The notes beneath the pieces were generated by a model that saw nothing but the letters and a program-made list of their open reading frames with translations, did not search any database and was not told where the DNA came from. The position numbers were made by a program, and so were the translations under genes. A stretch of DNA of 64,000 nt, taken from DATBLQ01 sp036555325 (GTDB taxonomy: Bacteria; Pseudomonadota; Alphaproteobacteria; Rhizobiales; Aestuariivirgaceae). The stretch spans positions 26,373 to 90,372 of the forward strand of contig DATBLQ010000037.1 of assembly GCA_036555325.1 (NCBI GenBank). The letters are read 5' to 3'. Positions 25,072-33,845 of the stretch are shown here, in pieces; the stretch's first letter is position 1; each line of letters begins with the position of its first letter.

Positions 25072-26475
25072 ATGACCGTACTTATCAAGAGCGGACGTAT
25101 TGTCACTGCCACCGATGACTACACGGCAGATGTCGTGTGCGATGCGGGACGTATTCGCACTATCGGTGTGGACATTCCGGTCGGCGCTAACACCGAAGTC
25201 CATGACGCAAAGGGCCTCCTGGTTGTGCCCGGCGGGGTGGATGTTCATACCCATCTCGACTGGGACTTTGGTGTCGCGCGAACCGCCGACACATTCGGGA
25301 CCGGAACCAAGGCGGCCGCCTTCGGCGGCACCACTACCCTTGTCGACTTTGCCAACCAGAACGGGCGCGCCCTGCCGGAAGCGTTGGCCGACTGGCACTC
25401 CCGCGCCGCCTCGGCTTCGATCGACGTTGCCGCTCATCTAATTCTCACCAAGGTAACGGACCAGACCCTCATCGACATGAAGACCATGATCCATCGCGAG
25501 GGGGTGGCGAGTTTTAAGCTCTTTCTCGCATATCCCGGAGTGTTGATGGTCGACGACGGCAGCCTGTTCAAGGCCATGCGCGTTGCCCGCGATAATGGCG
25601 CCTTAACCTGCGTTCATGCGGAAAATGGACCGGTTATTCAGGTACTCATCGAAGAAGCAATCGCCGCTGGACACCTCTCACCGAAGTATCACGCGCTAAC
25701 CCGGCCAAGTTTGATGGAAGGCGAGGCAACTCACCGCGCCATCCGATTGGCCGAACTCGCTGAGGCTCCACTTTATATAGTTCACCTGTCGGCCCACGAG
25801 GCGCTTTCAGCCGTGGCCGAGGCACGCGATCGTGGAGTGCCCGCCTATGCTGAGACCTGCCCGCACTACCTGTTCCTGACCCAGGAGGAGTATGACCGCG
25901 CTGGTTTTGATCCCGCCAAATTCGTCATGACGCCGCCACTGCGCGATCGCCACCATCAGGCGATGCTCTGGCGCGGCCTCAACACCAACGATCTGCAGGT
26001 GATTTCGACCGACCATTGTCCCTTCTGCTTCAACGAGAAACCGCTCGGAATGAAATATTCAAAACAGCAGGGTGTCGGCAATTTTAACAAGATCCCCAAC
26101 GGCGCACCGGGCATTGAAACGCGTCTGCCGCTGGTCTTCGATGGCGGCGTACGGCAGGGCCGAATTTCGCTCAATCGGTTCGTACAGCTCACCTCAACCA
26201 TTCCGGCAAAATTGTTCGGGCTCTTCCCCAGAAAGGGAACCATCGCAATTGGTTCCGATGCCGACATCGTGGTGTTCGATCCAGATGAAGCGTGGACCAT
26301 TCGCGCCGCCTCTCATCACAGCCGGGTCGATTACAGCCTTTTCGAAGGCCGCTCCGTCACAGGTAGAGTGAAAAAGGTGTTCCTGCGCGGTGAATTGATT
26401 GTCGAAGGCGACAAATGGCTCGGCCGTGAAGGTGGCGGGTCTTACGTCAAGCGTGGTCAGGCCGGTCGGATATAG
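25072..26475 (+). CDS. dihydropyrimidinase/hydantoinase-like amidohydrolase
   Basis: The 467-residue protein shows the amidohydrolase metal site in order: the HxH of GGVDVHTHLDWDFG, the Lys149 of ASFKLFLAYPG (expected to be carbamylated and bridge two metals), His in YIVHLSAHEAL, and Asp in STDHCPF. Length and motifs fit cyclic-amide hydrolases that open dihydropyrimidines, hydantoins or related rings. The ATG at 25072 (MTVLIKSGRIV) gives the standard family N-terminus; an upstream ATG at 25009 adds 21 unlikely residues. It is divergent from the NodB-fold deacetylase and near a polyamine-type importer and a metallochaperone-like GTPase. Confidence 0.9.
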   Translation: MTVLIKSGRIVTATDDYTADVVCDAGRIRTIGVDIPVGANTEVHDAKGLLVVPGGVDVHTHLDWDFGVARTADTFGTGTKAAAFGGTTTLVDFANQNGRALPEALADWHSRAASASIDVAAHLILTKVTDQTLIDMKTMIHREGVASFKLFLAYPGVLMVDDGSLFKAMRVARDNGALTCVHAENGPVIQVLIEEAIAAGHLSPKYHALTRPSLMEGEATHRAIRLAELAEAPLYIVHLSAHEALSAVAEARDRGVPAYAETCPHYLFLTQEEYDRAGFDPAKFVMTPPLRDRHHQAMLWRGLNTNDLQVISTDHCPFCFNEKPLGMKYSKQQGVGNFNKIPNGAPGIETRLPLVFDGGVRQGRISLNRFVQLTSTIPAKLFGLFPRKGTIAIGSDADIVVFDPDEAWTIRAASHHSRVDYSLFEGRSVTGRVKKVFLRGELIVEGDKWLGREGGGSYVKRGQAGRI

Positions 26476-26487
26476 CGGATTTATTGC

Positions 26488-29361
26488 TCAATCTATCCCC
26501 CGTGCCCAACGCACTGGCGCGTGTCCGTTATCAATAATGACGCCTGCCTTGGACGCGCTATTCAGCCGCTCGCCCATTTCCTGCAGCAGCGCAAGAGCAA
26601 ACCGCTCGGCTGCCTGAGGCTCACCATAGTAGAATCCTTGCCCCTCCCTGCAACCCAGCAGGCGAAGTATTCTTACCTGCTCCGCTGTCTCAATGCCTTC
26701 TGCAATGACACCGATCTTGATGCGCTGCGCCATTGTAACAATCGTTGTCACGATCGCCCGCGCGGTGGCGCTCTCATGAAGCATCGAAACGAACGATTTG
26801 TCTATCTTGAGACGGTTGAATGGGAAACTGCTGAGATAGCTGAGAGAGGAATACCCTGTTCCAAAGTCATCGAGGGAGACCTTGATTCCATGATGGCGCA
26901 ATCTCTGCATGGCATCGATGGCCTGGTGAGTATCATGTATGAAGACCCCCTCCGTAACTTCCAGCTCCAGTTGTTCCCTCGAAAGGCCGGAGATTTGGAG
27001 GGCGTCCTCTACATCGCTGATGAGATTGCCGCTGAGTAGCTGCTGAACAGATAAGTTTACCGCTACCTTGCAGTCAGGCCGCCATGCGGCCGCATCACAG
27101 CACGCCTTCTGCAACGCCCACCGGCCGAGGGGAATTATCATGCCGGTGACCTCTGCAATGGGGATAAACTCCGATGGTGGAATCTGGCCCCGGGATGGAT
27201 GATTCCATCGCAAAAGTGCCTCCGCGCCTATAATCCGGTTGGCAAACAGGTCCACCTGCGGCTGATAGAGAACCTCGAACTGTTTCTTCTCCAAGGCCAA
27301 CCACAGGTCGATCTCGATTGCCTGCCGATGTGCGACCTTGGCCGTAATTTCCTCCTGATGAAATTTACAGGTGCCACCGCCCGACTGCTTCGCCGCAAGC
27401 AAAGCGTTATCGGCCATCATTGCCGCCTCAAGTGGACTCTCCGTGCGTTCCGTGAACACAAAAACACCTGCACTTAACGACAAATGCAATTGCCGCATGC
27501 CGATGCTGTAGGGTTGGCTCATGGCAAAGATGATAAGGTTGGCGATTTCTGAAAGTTCCTCGCTCCGCGTCCATCCTCCAAGGATCAACGCGAAATCATC
27601 GGCACCGAGATGCGCCGCCATTCTCACTTCACCGCTAAGTGAAGTTAGGCGGTTGGCCACTGCTTGCAGAAGCGTATCGCCGTATTTATGGCCGAGTGTG
27701 GTATTGATAGTACGGAACCTGTCGACATCGAGCACCATGATGGCCAGCGGATCGTTGCCCTTTCGCAACAGCTCGTTCACCTTTTCATACAGCGAGTGGC
27801 GGTTGGGCAGGCCCGTCAGTTCACTGTAGCGGGCGAGGCGAAAGGTCTCCTGCTCCAGTTGTCGTTGCTCCGTAATGTCTCTGAACGTAAGGCACGCGAC
27901 ATGTCGATCCACAACGTGGCGACGCCAAGCTGCTACGCGGCGCTGCAGCCGCGACGGCGTGACTACATACTCGAGAACCCGAACCCCGTTTGCGGAAGTC
28001 AGCAGGCATTCGGCCGGCGGCAAGCCCCTCCACGCTCCTTGACGAAATTGATCAATCGCTTCTTCTAGTGCGTGCCGGAATTCTGCCGGAAGACAGTTCT
28101 CGATGTGACGGCCCACCTCAAGATTTCGTCTCGGCACGCTCAAAATTTCGCCCGCCCGCTCACTCGACGCTTCTATGAGCCCCGCTTCATCTACGATTAT
28201 TATGCCATCGAAGTTGTCGGTAACGACTTGAGCAAGGACTGCGCGCAGATTCCTCGCCTCCGTCATCACCAGTCCCAGATTTATCTTGCTAAGATCGATT
28301 TCCTGCAAAAGAGCAATCAGACCAAATCCAACGAATAAGCACTGAATTCCCGACGTGTCGATGAGTAGTGCGTCTCTGCTGTAGAGGAACAACGCCGTTG
28401 CCTCAACCGCAGCCGCGGCGGTCAACAACACACTGATCGCCGACAGTAATTTCCGACGCGCCAGCAGAGCGCCTCCCAAGACTGCAGCGGCAGCTAGGAA
28501 TGCAAGGCTCAAATACAATCCCGGATCATGCAGGATCCGATTCTGCAGTAGAGTTTCCGTTGCTACGGCATGGAATAGCGGGCCGCTTATGAAACCGTGC
28601 ACGGGAACGAGAACATAGTCTCGCAGCTCAATGGCCGTGGCACCGACGATCACCTTCTTGTTGCTGATGCGATCTGCCGCAACCTTGTTCTGCAGGAGTT
28701 CGGCAACCGATACGCGATCGATCGTGCTTGGATCGATGCCATAGTCAATCCGGAAGCGTTTTTCATTGAACGAAAACCCTCCCAACATTACAGCGAGTGC
28801 CGGAATCGTCTGACCATCAACCGTGTCGGAGGGCGTCATCTCCCTCACCTTGCCATCGGCATCGGAAAGCACGTTCACATTGGCGATCCAAGACTGCTCA
28901 GCGAACAGCCCGATAGGCAACTTGGCTACTGTCGAGTTCATGCCGTTCGATGCGAAAGTGGCCTGTTTGAACGCCGGCAAGATCACGTTTCCCCCTGCAC
29001 GGCGCAAAGCCTCTGCCAGCTTCGTGTCCTCGGACGGGGTGGAAGGCGAGCTGAAATCGATGTCGATAGCGATGTCTTTTGCTCTAAGCGCGATCAGCTT
29101 GTCGATCACTTGCGCATGGACGCCCCTAGGCCATGGCCATCGCCCGACGTAGGAGATGCTTGCCGGATCGATTTGCACGATCACCAGGGAATCGGAGGCC
29201 GCTCTCGGGGATGCGGAGAATCTCAGATCTTCAAGAACGAACTGCAGGGGCTTCAGCCACCCACCGAGCTGACATATGAGAACGAAGCTTGCCACGGTTA
29301 TCGCCGACAGCAGGCCGCGTGCAATGGCTAGCCATTCTTCGCTTGTCGGTTTTGTCACCAA
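26488..29361 (-). CDS. CHASE2-GGDEF-EAL membrane protein, probable c-di-GMP phosphodiesterase
   Basis: The 957-residue protein has an N-terminal helix, a periplasmic CHASE2 sensor (about 35-300), several membrane helices (about 300-365), a PAS-like linker, a GGDEF domain and an EAL domain. The GGDEF active site reads GADDF (586-590), so diguanylate cyclase activity is doubtful. The EAL domain keeps its key motifs: GAEALLRW (EAL 714-716), NLSVQQL, EVTEG, DDFGTGYSS and AEGIET, so it should hydrolyse c-di-GMP. The degenerate GGDEF could instead bind GTP as an activator, as known for some composite proteins. It begins 3 bases after the FecR-domain gene, so the pair forms an operon sensing a periplasmic or envelope signal. 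Confidence 0.95.
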   Translation of the reverse strand: MVTKPTSEEWLAIARGLLSAITVASFVLICQLGGWLKPLQFVLEDLRFSASPRAASDSLVIVQIDPASISYVGRWPWPRGVHAQVIDKLIALRAKDIAIDIDFSSPSTPSEDTKLAEALRRAGGNVILPAFKQATFASNGMNSTVAKLPIGLFAEQSWIANVNVLSDADGKVREMTPSDTVDGQTIPALAVMLGGFSFNEKRFRIDYGIDPSTIDRVSVAELLQNKVAADRISNKKVIVGATAIELRDYVLVPVHGFISGPLFHAVATETLLQNRILHDPGLYLSLAFLAAAAVLGGALLARRKLLSAISVLLTAAAAVEATALFLYSRDALLIDTSGIQCLFVGFGLIALLQEIDLSKINLGLVMTEARNLRAVLAQVVTDNFDGIIIVDEAGLIEASSERAGEILSVPRRNLEVGRHIENCLPAEFRHALEEAIDQFRQGAWRGLPPAECLLTSANGVRVLEYVVTPSRLQRRVAAWRRHVVDRHVACLTFRDITEQRQLEQETFRLARYSELTGLPNRHSLYEKVNELLRKGNDPLAIMVLDVDRFRTINTTLGHKYGDTLLQAVANRLTSLSGEVRMAAHLGADDFALILGGWTRSEELSEIANLIIFAMSQPYSIGMRQLHLSLSAGVFVFTERTESPLEAAMMADNALLAAKQSGGGTCKFHQEEITAKVAHRQAIEIDLWLALEKKQFEVLYQPQVDLFANRIIGAEALLRWNHPSRGQIPPSEFIPIAEVTGMIIPLGRWALQKACCDAAAWRPDCKVAVNLSVQQLLSGNLISDVEDALQISGLSREQLELEVTEGVFIHDTHQAIDAMQRLRHHGIKVSLDDFGTGYSSLSYLSSFPFNRLKIDKSFVSMLHESATARAIVTTIVTMAQRIKIGVIAEGIETAEQVRILRLLGCREGQGFYYGEPQAAERFALALLQEMGERLNSASKAGVIIDNGHAPVRWARGID

Positions 29362-29364
29362 TCC

Positions 29365-30201
29365 CTAGAGGCCCCCAATGCCAACGCCGACGCCAAGTCC
29401 GCCGACACCGACGCGCGCTCCGGCTCCAACGTTTATCGATCCTGCGCTGGCTCCGACGGAGACTCCTCCGGAACCCACGCTAGCGCTTGCTCCGACGGAC
29501 ACGCCTCCCACGCCTGCGCTGGCGCCCGCTGTGACGCCACCAGCACCTGCCGTGCCGCTAACCCCCACCGAGGAATTCGTCGATGAGCTCTGCGCCGCCG
29601 CGACCGACGCTCGCGGCAGACCCTTCTTGATCGCCGCCAGTTTACCCTTCCCGAAGAGCTTGAGATTTCCGTTGGCGTCGACAACCGCTCTTTGACCCGC
29701 TGCGACTTGCGCCAGCAGGCCGGACCTTAATGCTTTGACTTCCACCAATCCCTCTTGCACCGACACTTCGGCCGACCACGGATTGACAGATACCTTGAAT
29801 TTCGTCCCTTTTACGACTGCAACAAGATAGGGTGTCTCAACAGAAAAATACGCCTTGCTTTTCTTGCGCACATCAAGGCTTGCCGTCCCGCTCTGCAAAA
29901 CGACAGTCGATTGCATTCCCGGTGTCGGACGCGACGCTATTGCCGCAATGGTATAAGGTCCGATGAAAACGGATTCCTTGCCGCGCACCAGTAATACTCG
30001 TCCGTTGCTGCCCGTGCGCACCATCGATCCCTTTTGCAGGCTGATGCCCTTCTTCACCGCGATCTGCGCGGTTCCGTTGACGCCATAGGTCGCGCTTCCC
30101 GACGTCTTTTGAACAAGCCATCCCCACGGTGCGCTGTAGGTAGATACCGACGCCGCAAAAAGCGCAACACCAACTATCAACTGAACCAAAGTTCGTCGCA
30201 T
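29365..30201 (-). CDS. FecR-domain secreted protein with Gly/Val/Ala/Ser-rich repetitive tail
   Basis: The 278-residue protein has a signal peptide (about residues 1-24) and then a FecR domain, with recognisable segments GSMVRTGSNGRVLL and TPYLVAVVKGTKFKV. The last 70 or so residues are low complexity, with imperfect repeats of the unit GGVSVGASA. FecR domains in such proteins are extracytoplasmic and are often paired with CHASE2 proteins, as here. There is no N-terminal anti-sigma domain, so it is not a classical iron-regulation FecR. It probably provides or modulates the signal for the CHASE2 sensor immediately downstream (inference). Confidence 0.88.
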   Translation of the reverse strand: MRRTLVQLIVGVALFAASVSTYSAPWGWLVQKTSGSATYGVNGTAQIAVKKGISLQKGSMVRTGSNGRVLLVRGKESVFIGPYTIAAIASRPTPGMQSTVVLQSGTASLDVRKKSKAYFSVETPYLVAVVKGTKFKVSVNPWSAEVSVQEGLVEVKALRSGLLAQVAAGQRAVVDANGNLKLFGKGKLAAIKKGLPRASVAAAQSSSTNSSVGVSGTAGAGGVTAGASAGVGGVSVGASASVGSGGVSVGASAGSINVGAGARVGVGGLGVGVGIGGL

Positions 30202-30529
30202 GATCGACCTGTCGCGCCCTTACTTAAGGCCAGGAAAACTTCGCAAAATTTAAGATAACAAATCATAAGACGGTTTGGGCATGAACCATGGGAGAGGATG
30301 AAAAATTCGCGACTCGAATCGTTCAAATCTTAAGCATCGTTTTGAGGCGGCCCATTGCCCACGCTCATCAACTTCTCGCGCGCTGCGGCAGTTATGACAA
30401 TTTGAGTCAAATCCATCGAAATTTGCTGAATAAAATTTCCGCAAGATTGAAGAATTCCCACGCCCCGTGGTCCAACCAAGAGTAGTCTTCGACAAATTGA
30501 CTGGGCAACGTCCTCGAGGAAAAAACCGC
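30202..30529. other. 328-base divergent intergenic region
   Basis: The region is AT-rich compared with its surroundings and should carry promoters for the FecR/CHASE2 operon (minus) and the small membrane gene (plus). A 65-codon frame at 30288-30485 lacks a ribosome binding site and recognisable features. I see no clear -35/-10 pair and no long inverted repeat. Confidence 0.4.
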
Positions 30530-30727
30530 ATGACCTGGATAGTGCCCCTCGCGCTCACTGTCCTCTTGGGACTGATCGCCCACCTGGTGTGGCGTAAGAC
30601 CACTCCTGAAGGCGATCCCGACTACGAAGCACTCATGCCTCTGATGCTTTTCATTGGGTCATCGGTAATTTGGGGGCTGTTCGGCATCTATCACCTGAAC
30701 AACTGGTTTTGGGGCTTCTACGCATAG
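30530..30727 (+). CDS. small two-helix membrane protein (65 aa)
   Basis: The protein has two hydrophobic segments, about residues 3-18 and 35-52, joined by a charged loop (RKTTPEGDPDYE), and a short aromatic tail. GAGGAAA lies just upstream of the ATG at 30530, which I prefer to a longer frame starting at 30467. It sits between divergent FecR and convergent RND genes, so no operon context helps. The function is unknown. It is plausible as a small inner-membrane protein. Confidence 0.6.
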   Translation: MTWIVPLALTVLLGLIAHLVWRKTTPEGDPDYEALMPLMLFIGSSVIWGLFGIYHLNNWFWGFYA

Positions 30728-30743
30728 ATCCGTTCGTGCAGAT

Positions 30744-33700
30744 CTATTCTGCCGCCTCCGCCAGACCGCCCTTACCTTTCTCACGGCTAACCGCCCGCAT
30801 CCGCACCATCTTTCGCCGATCGCGTGCCACATAAATGTAAACCGCTGGCGTGATGAACAAAGTGAACATCGTGCCAACAGACATGCCGCCTGCAATCACG
30901 AGTCCGATATCGAAACGACTCTTGGCGCCTGCCCCCTGCGCAATCAGTAGCGGAAGCATGCCCACAACCATGGCGGCCGTGGTCATAAGGATCGGTCTCA
31001 ATCGCACGGCGGCAGCTTTCTCGATCGCAGCCCGGCGATCAAGCCCTTCTTCCTCCTGTAGACGGTTGGCAAACTCGACCATGAGAATGCCATGCTTGGA
31101 AATCAGTCCGATGAGCGTCACGAGGCCGATCTGCGTATAGATGTTGACCGAAGCCGCGCCCAGATTCATCGGCAGCAGCGCACCGAACATTGCTGTCGGC
31201 AGCGCCACCAGGACGATGAAGGGATCGCGAAAGCTCTCAAACTGGGCTGCAAGAACCAGATAGATTACGACCAGTGCAAAGAAGAACGTCACTGCAAGGG
31301 TGTTTCCTTCCTGCACATATTGCCTCGCTTCCCCTCCCCAATCATACGACATACCCTCAGGCAGGAGCTCGGCTGCCTTGGTTTTCATGAACTCAACCGC
31401 CTCGCCCATGCTGCGTCCAGGAAACGGCACACCCGTGATTGAAGCCGAATTGAGCTGCTGGAATGTATTGAGCGATGTCGGCTGTACGGTTCGCTCCAGC
31501 GTGGCGAAATTAGAAAGCGGGACCATGTCGCCCGAACGCGTGCGAACTTCATATTTCAGAAGCCAGTTGGGGTCCTCACGAAAATCACGCGGCACCTGCG
31601 GAACAACCTGATAGCTGCGCCCTTCAAGATTGAACCGGTTTACGTAGTTTCCGCTGAGCAAAGTAGCAAGTGTGGTACCGACATCCTCCATGGTAACGCC
31701 GGCTTGGTTGGCTTTATCACGGTCGATCTTCACCTCCACTTGCGGCGTATCGAACCGAAGATCGCCATCGGTGAAAAGGAAAAGACCGCTCTTTTGAGCC
31801 TCCTGATTGATTTTATCCAGAACCTCGGCCAGTTCGCGATGGTCGCGCGAGCTTGTCAGAACGAACTGGAACGGCGGGCCCCCTGAACTCCCTGGCAGCG
31901 AAGGCGGCGCGAACAAGAAGGCCTGTACGCCCGGCACTTGCGAAATTTTGGGCTGAAGATCCTGCATCAGCTGCTGCAGGTTGCGTTTGCGCTCATCCCA
32001 TGGATGGAACAAGACTCCGCCAAATCCCGAGTGCACGCCCTGGAACCCCATGATGCCGAAATAGTGCTCCGATTCCGGAAGGGACCGCAGCACCTTTCCA
32101 ACCTCATTCATATAAAGCTCAAGATAGTTCAGGTTTGTGTGTTGCGGAGCATTGACCAAAGCAAAGAGCACGCCCTGATCTTCCTCCGGCGCAAGTTCCC
32201 GGCGCGTCGTCTGATACGTCAAGGCCGTTGCAATCAACACGCACACCAATAGAAAGATAGTCGCCGGCCTGTAATTCAGCGAATTGTGCAACCGCTTTTG
32301 ATAACGACGCTTTATGCTTTCGAACATCCGGTCGAGAAAATGGGCGAATCGGCCATTCTCCTTGTCAAACTTGAGAAGTTTCGAGCACATCATCGGCGAC
32401 AGCGTCAGCGCAATCACCCCCGATACCACCACGGCTCCTGCCAGGGTGAAGGCGAACTCGCGGAACAACGAACCGGTTAACCCGGTCGTGAATCCGATCG
32501 GCGCATAGACCGCTGCCAGTGTGATCGTCATGCTGATGACAGGCACAGCAATCTCTCGCGCACCCTGCACTGCGGCAGAGAACCTATCCATTCCCTCTTC
32601 CATGTGCCGGTGAATGTTCTCAACCACCACGATTGCATCATCCACAACCAGTCCAATGGCAAGCACCAGGGCCAGCAGCGTCAGCAGGTTGATTGAATAT
32701 CCCAGCGCCAGCAGTGCTATCATTACCCCGATCAGCGAGAGCGGAATCGTCACGATCGGAATAATCGTGGAACGGATGGAACCCAGGAACAGGAAGATCA
32801 CAATCACAACGATGATCGCTGCTTGGCCAAGAGTCGTAGCCACCTCCTTGATCGATTCCCGGATGAACGTGGTAGCGTCGTAAGCGATCGCCGCCTTCAA
32901 CCCCACTGGCATTTCGGCTTCGATGCTCGGCATCGCTGCTCGCACATCGGATATCACCGTGAGAGGGTTGGCCGAAGGAGTTGCGTAAACACCAATGAAT
33001 ACCGCCTTGAGCCCGTCAAACGAGGACGAGGAATTGAAGTTCTCCGGCCCAAGTTCAATGCGCGCAATTTGCCCCAGGCGGATCAGTGTTTCGCCACGCG
33101 TCACGACAACAAGGTTCTCAAAACCCTCGACACTGCTGAGCGAGGTCTGCGCATTGATATTCGTTTGAACGTAATTGCCTTTCACCTCGCCAGCGGCTGT
33201 GGTGAAATTGTTGGCCTGCAGCGCCTGGCTTACGTCCAGTGGCGTCACGCCGAGGGCAGCCATGCGGTCTGGATCAAGCCACACTCGCATTGCAAATGTC
33301 TGACCGCCGAGAATTTCCGCATTTGCAACACCGCTGATCGATTGCAATTTCGGCTGGACCACCCGGTTCAGATAATCGCTGATCTGCGAGGAGGACATCA
33401 CATCGGAGTTGAATCCGATATACATAAGTGCGAAGCCTTCGCCGGTCGTGCGCGTAACGATTGGGTCGTTGGCCTCGCGCGGCAGAATGCCCCTCACCTG
33501 ATTGACTTTCGATAGGACATCCGAGGTCGCCCGGTCGCCATCTGCGTCAAGCTTCAAGTTGAGGGTAACGGTGCTCACGTTTTGAGCGGATGAAGAGGTG
33601 AGTGTGTCTATACCCTCCGCACTGGCAACTGCCTGTTGAATGGGTGTTGTGATGAAGCCTTTGATCTGGTCCGCATTGGCGCCTGGGTAACCCGTCGTGA

Positions 33701-33842
33701 TGGTAATCGTCGTCTTGGTGATTTCGGGGAATTGGCGAAGCGGCAGTTTCCACACCGCCTGTAATCCGACCAGCAGAATAATCAGGCTCACGACCGAGGC
33801 GAGCACCGGGCGGCGAACGAAAATATCGGTAAAGCTCGCCAT
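30744..33842 (-). CDS. RND-family multidrug efflux permease
   Basis: The 1032-residue protein has the size and order of an AcrB/MexB-type HAE-RND pump: N-terminal FTDIFVRRPVLASVVSLIILL, porter domains, and the paired Asp in helix 4 (LAIGLVVDDAIVVVENI) that carry protons. A second half repeats the helix pattern (FALVVIYLVLAAQFESF). It exports drugs or other hydrophobic molecules from the inner membrane and periplasm. Its adaptor gene lies 3 bases upstream. No outer-membrane channel gene is in the operon, so a TolC-type protein from elsewhere must complete the complex. The lone protein resembles the MdtB/MexB-like single-permease group. The substrate is unknown. Confidence 0.95.
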   Translation of the reverse strand: MASFTDIFVRRPVLASVVSLIILLVGLQAVWKLPLRQFPEITKTTITITTGYPGANADQIKGFITTPIQQAVASAEGIDTLTSSSAQNVSTVTLNLKLDADGDRATSDVLSKVNQVRGILPREANDPIVTRTTGEGFALMYIGFNSDVMSSSQISDYLNRVVQPKLQSISGVANAEILGGQTFAMRVWLDPDRMAALGVTPLDVSQALQANNFTTAAGEVKGNYVQTNINAQTSLSSVEGFENLVVVTRGETLIRLGQIARIELGPENFNSSSSFDGLKAVFIGVYATPSANPLTVISDVRAAMPSIEAEMPVGLKAAIAYDATTFIRESIKEVATTLGQAAIIVVIVIFLFLGSIRSTIIPIVTIPLSLIGVMIALLALGYSINLLTLLALVLAIGLVVDDAIVVVENIHRHMEEGMDRFSAAVQGAREIAVPVISMTITLAAVYAPIGFTTGLTGSLFREFAFTLAGAVVVSGVIALTLSPMMCSKLLKFDKENGRFAHFLDRMFESIKRRYQKRLHNSLNYRPATIFLLVCVLIATALTYQTTRRELAPEEDQGVLFALVNAPQHTNLNYLELYMNEVGKVLRSLPESEHYFGIMGFQGVHSGFGGVLFHPWDERKRNLQQLMQDLQPKISQVPGVQAFLFAPPSLPGSSGGPPFQFVLTSSRDHRELAEVLDKINQEAQKSGLFLFTDGDLRFDTPQVEVKIDRDKANQAGVTMEDVGTTLATLLSGNYVNRFNLEGRSYQVVPQVPRDFREDPNWLLKYEVRTRSGDMVPLSNFATLERTVQPTSLNTFQQLNSASITGVPFPGRSMGEAVEFMKTKAAELLPEGMSYDWGGEARQYVQEGNTLAVTFFFALVVIYLVLAAQFESFRDPFIVLVALPTAMFGALLPMNLGAASVNIYTQIGLVTLIGLISKHGILMVEFANRLQEEEGLDRRAAIEKAAAVRLRPILMTTAAMVVGMLPLLIAQGAGAKSRFDIGLVIAGGMSVGTMFTLFITPAVYIYVARDRRKMVRMRAVSREKGKGGLAEAAE

Positions 33843-33845
33843 GAC

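Noticed and set aside
24928..25437. N-terminal extension of the deacetylase frame
   Set aside because: The extension is antisense to the dihydropyrimidinase-like gene and lacks features, whereas the ATG at 24927 has a strong AGGAGG.
30288..30485. 65-codon plus-strand frame in the FecR/small-membrane intergenic region
   Set aside because: There is no ribosome binding site and no recognisable feature. It remains possible but unsupported.
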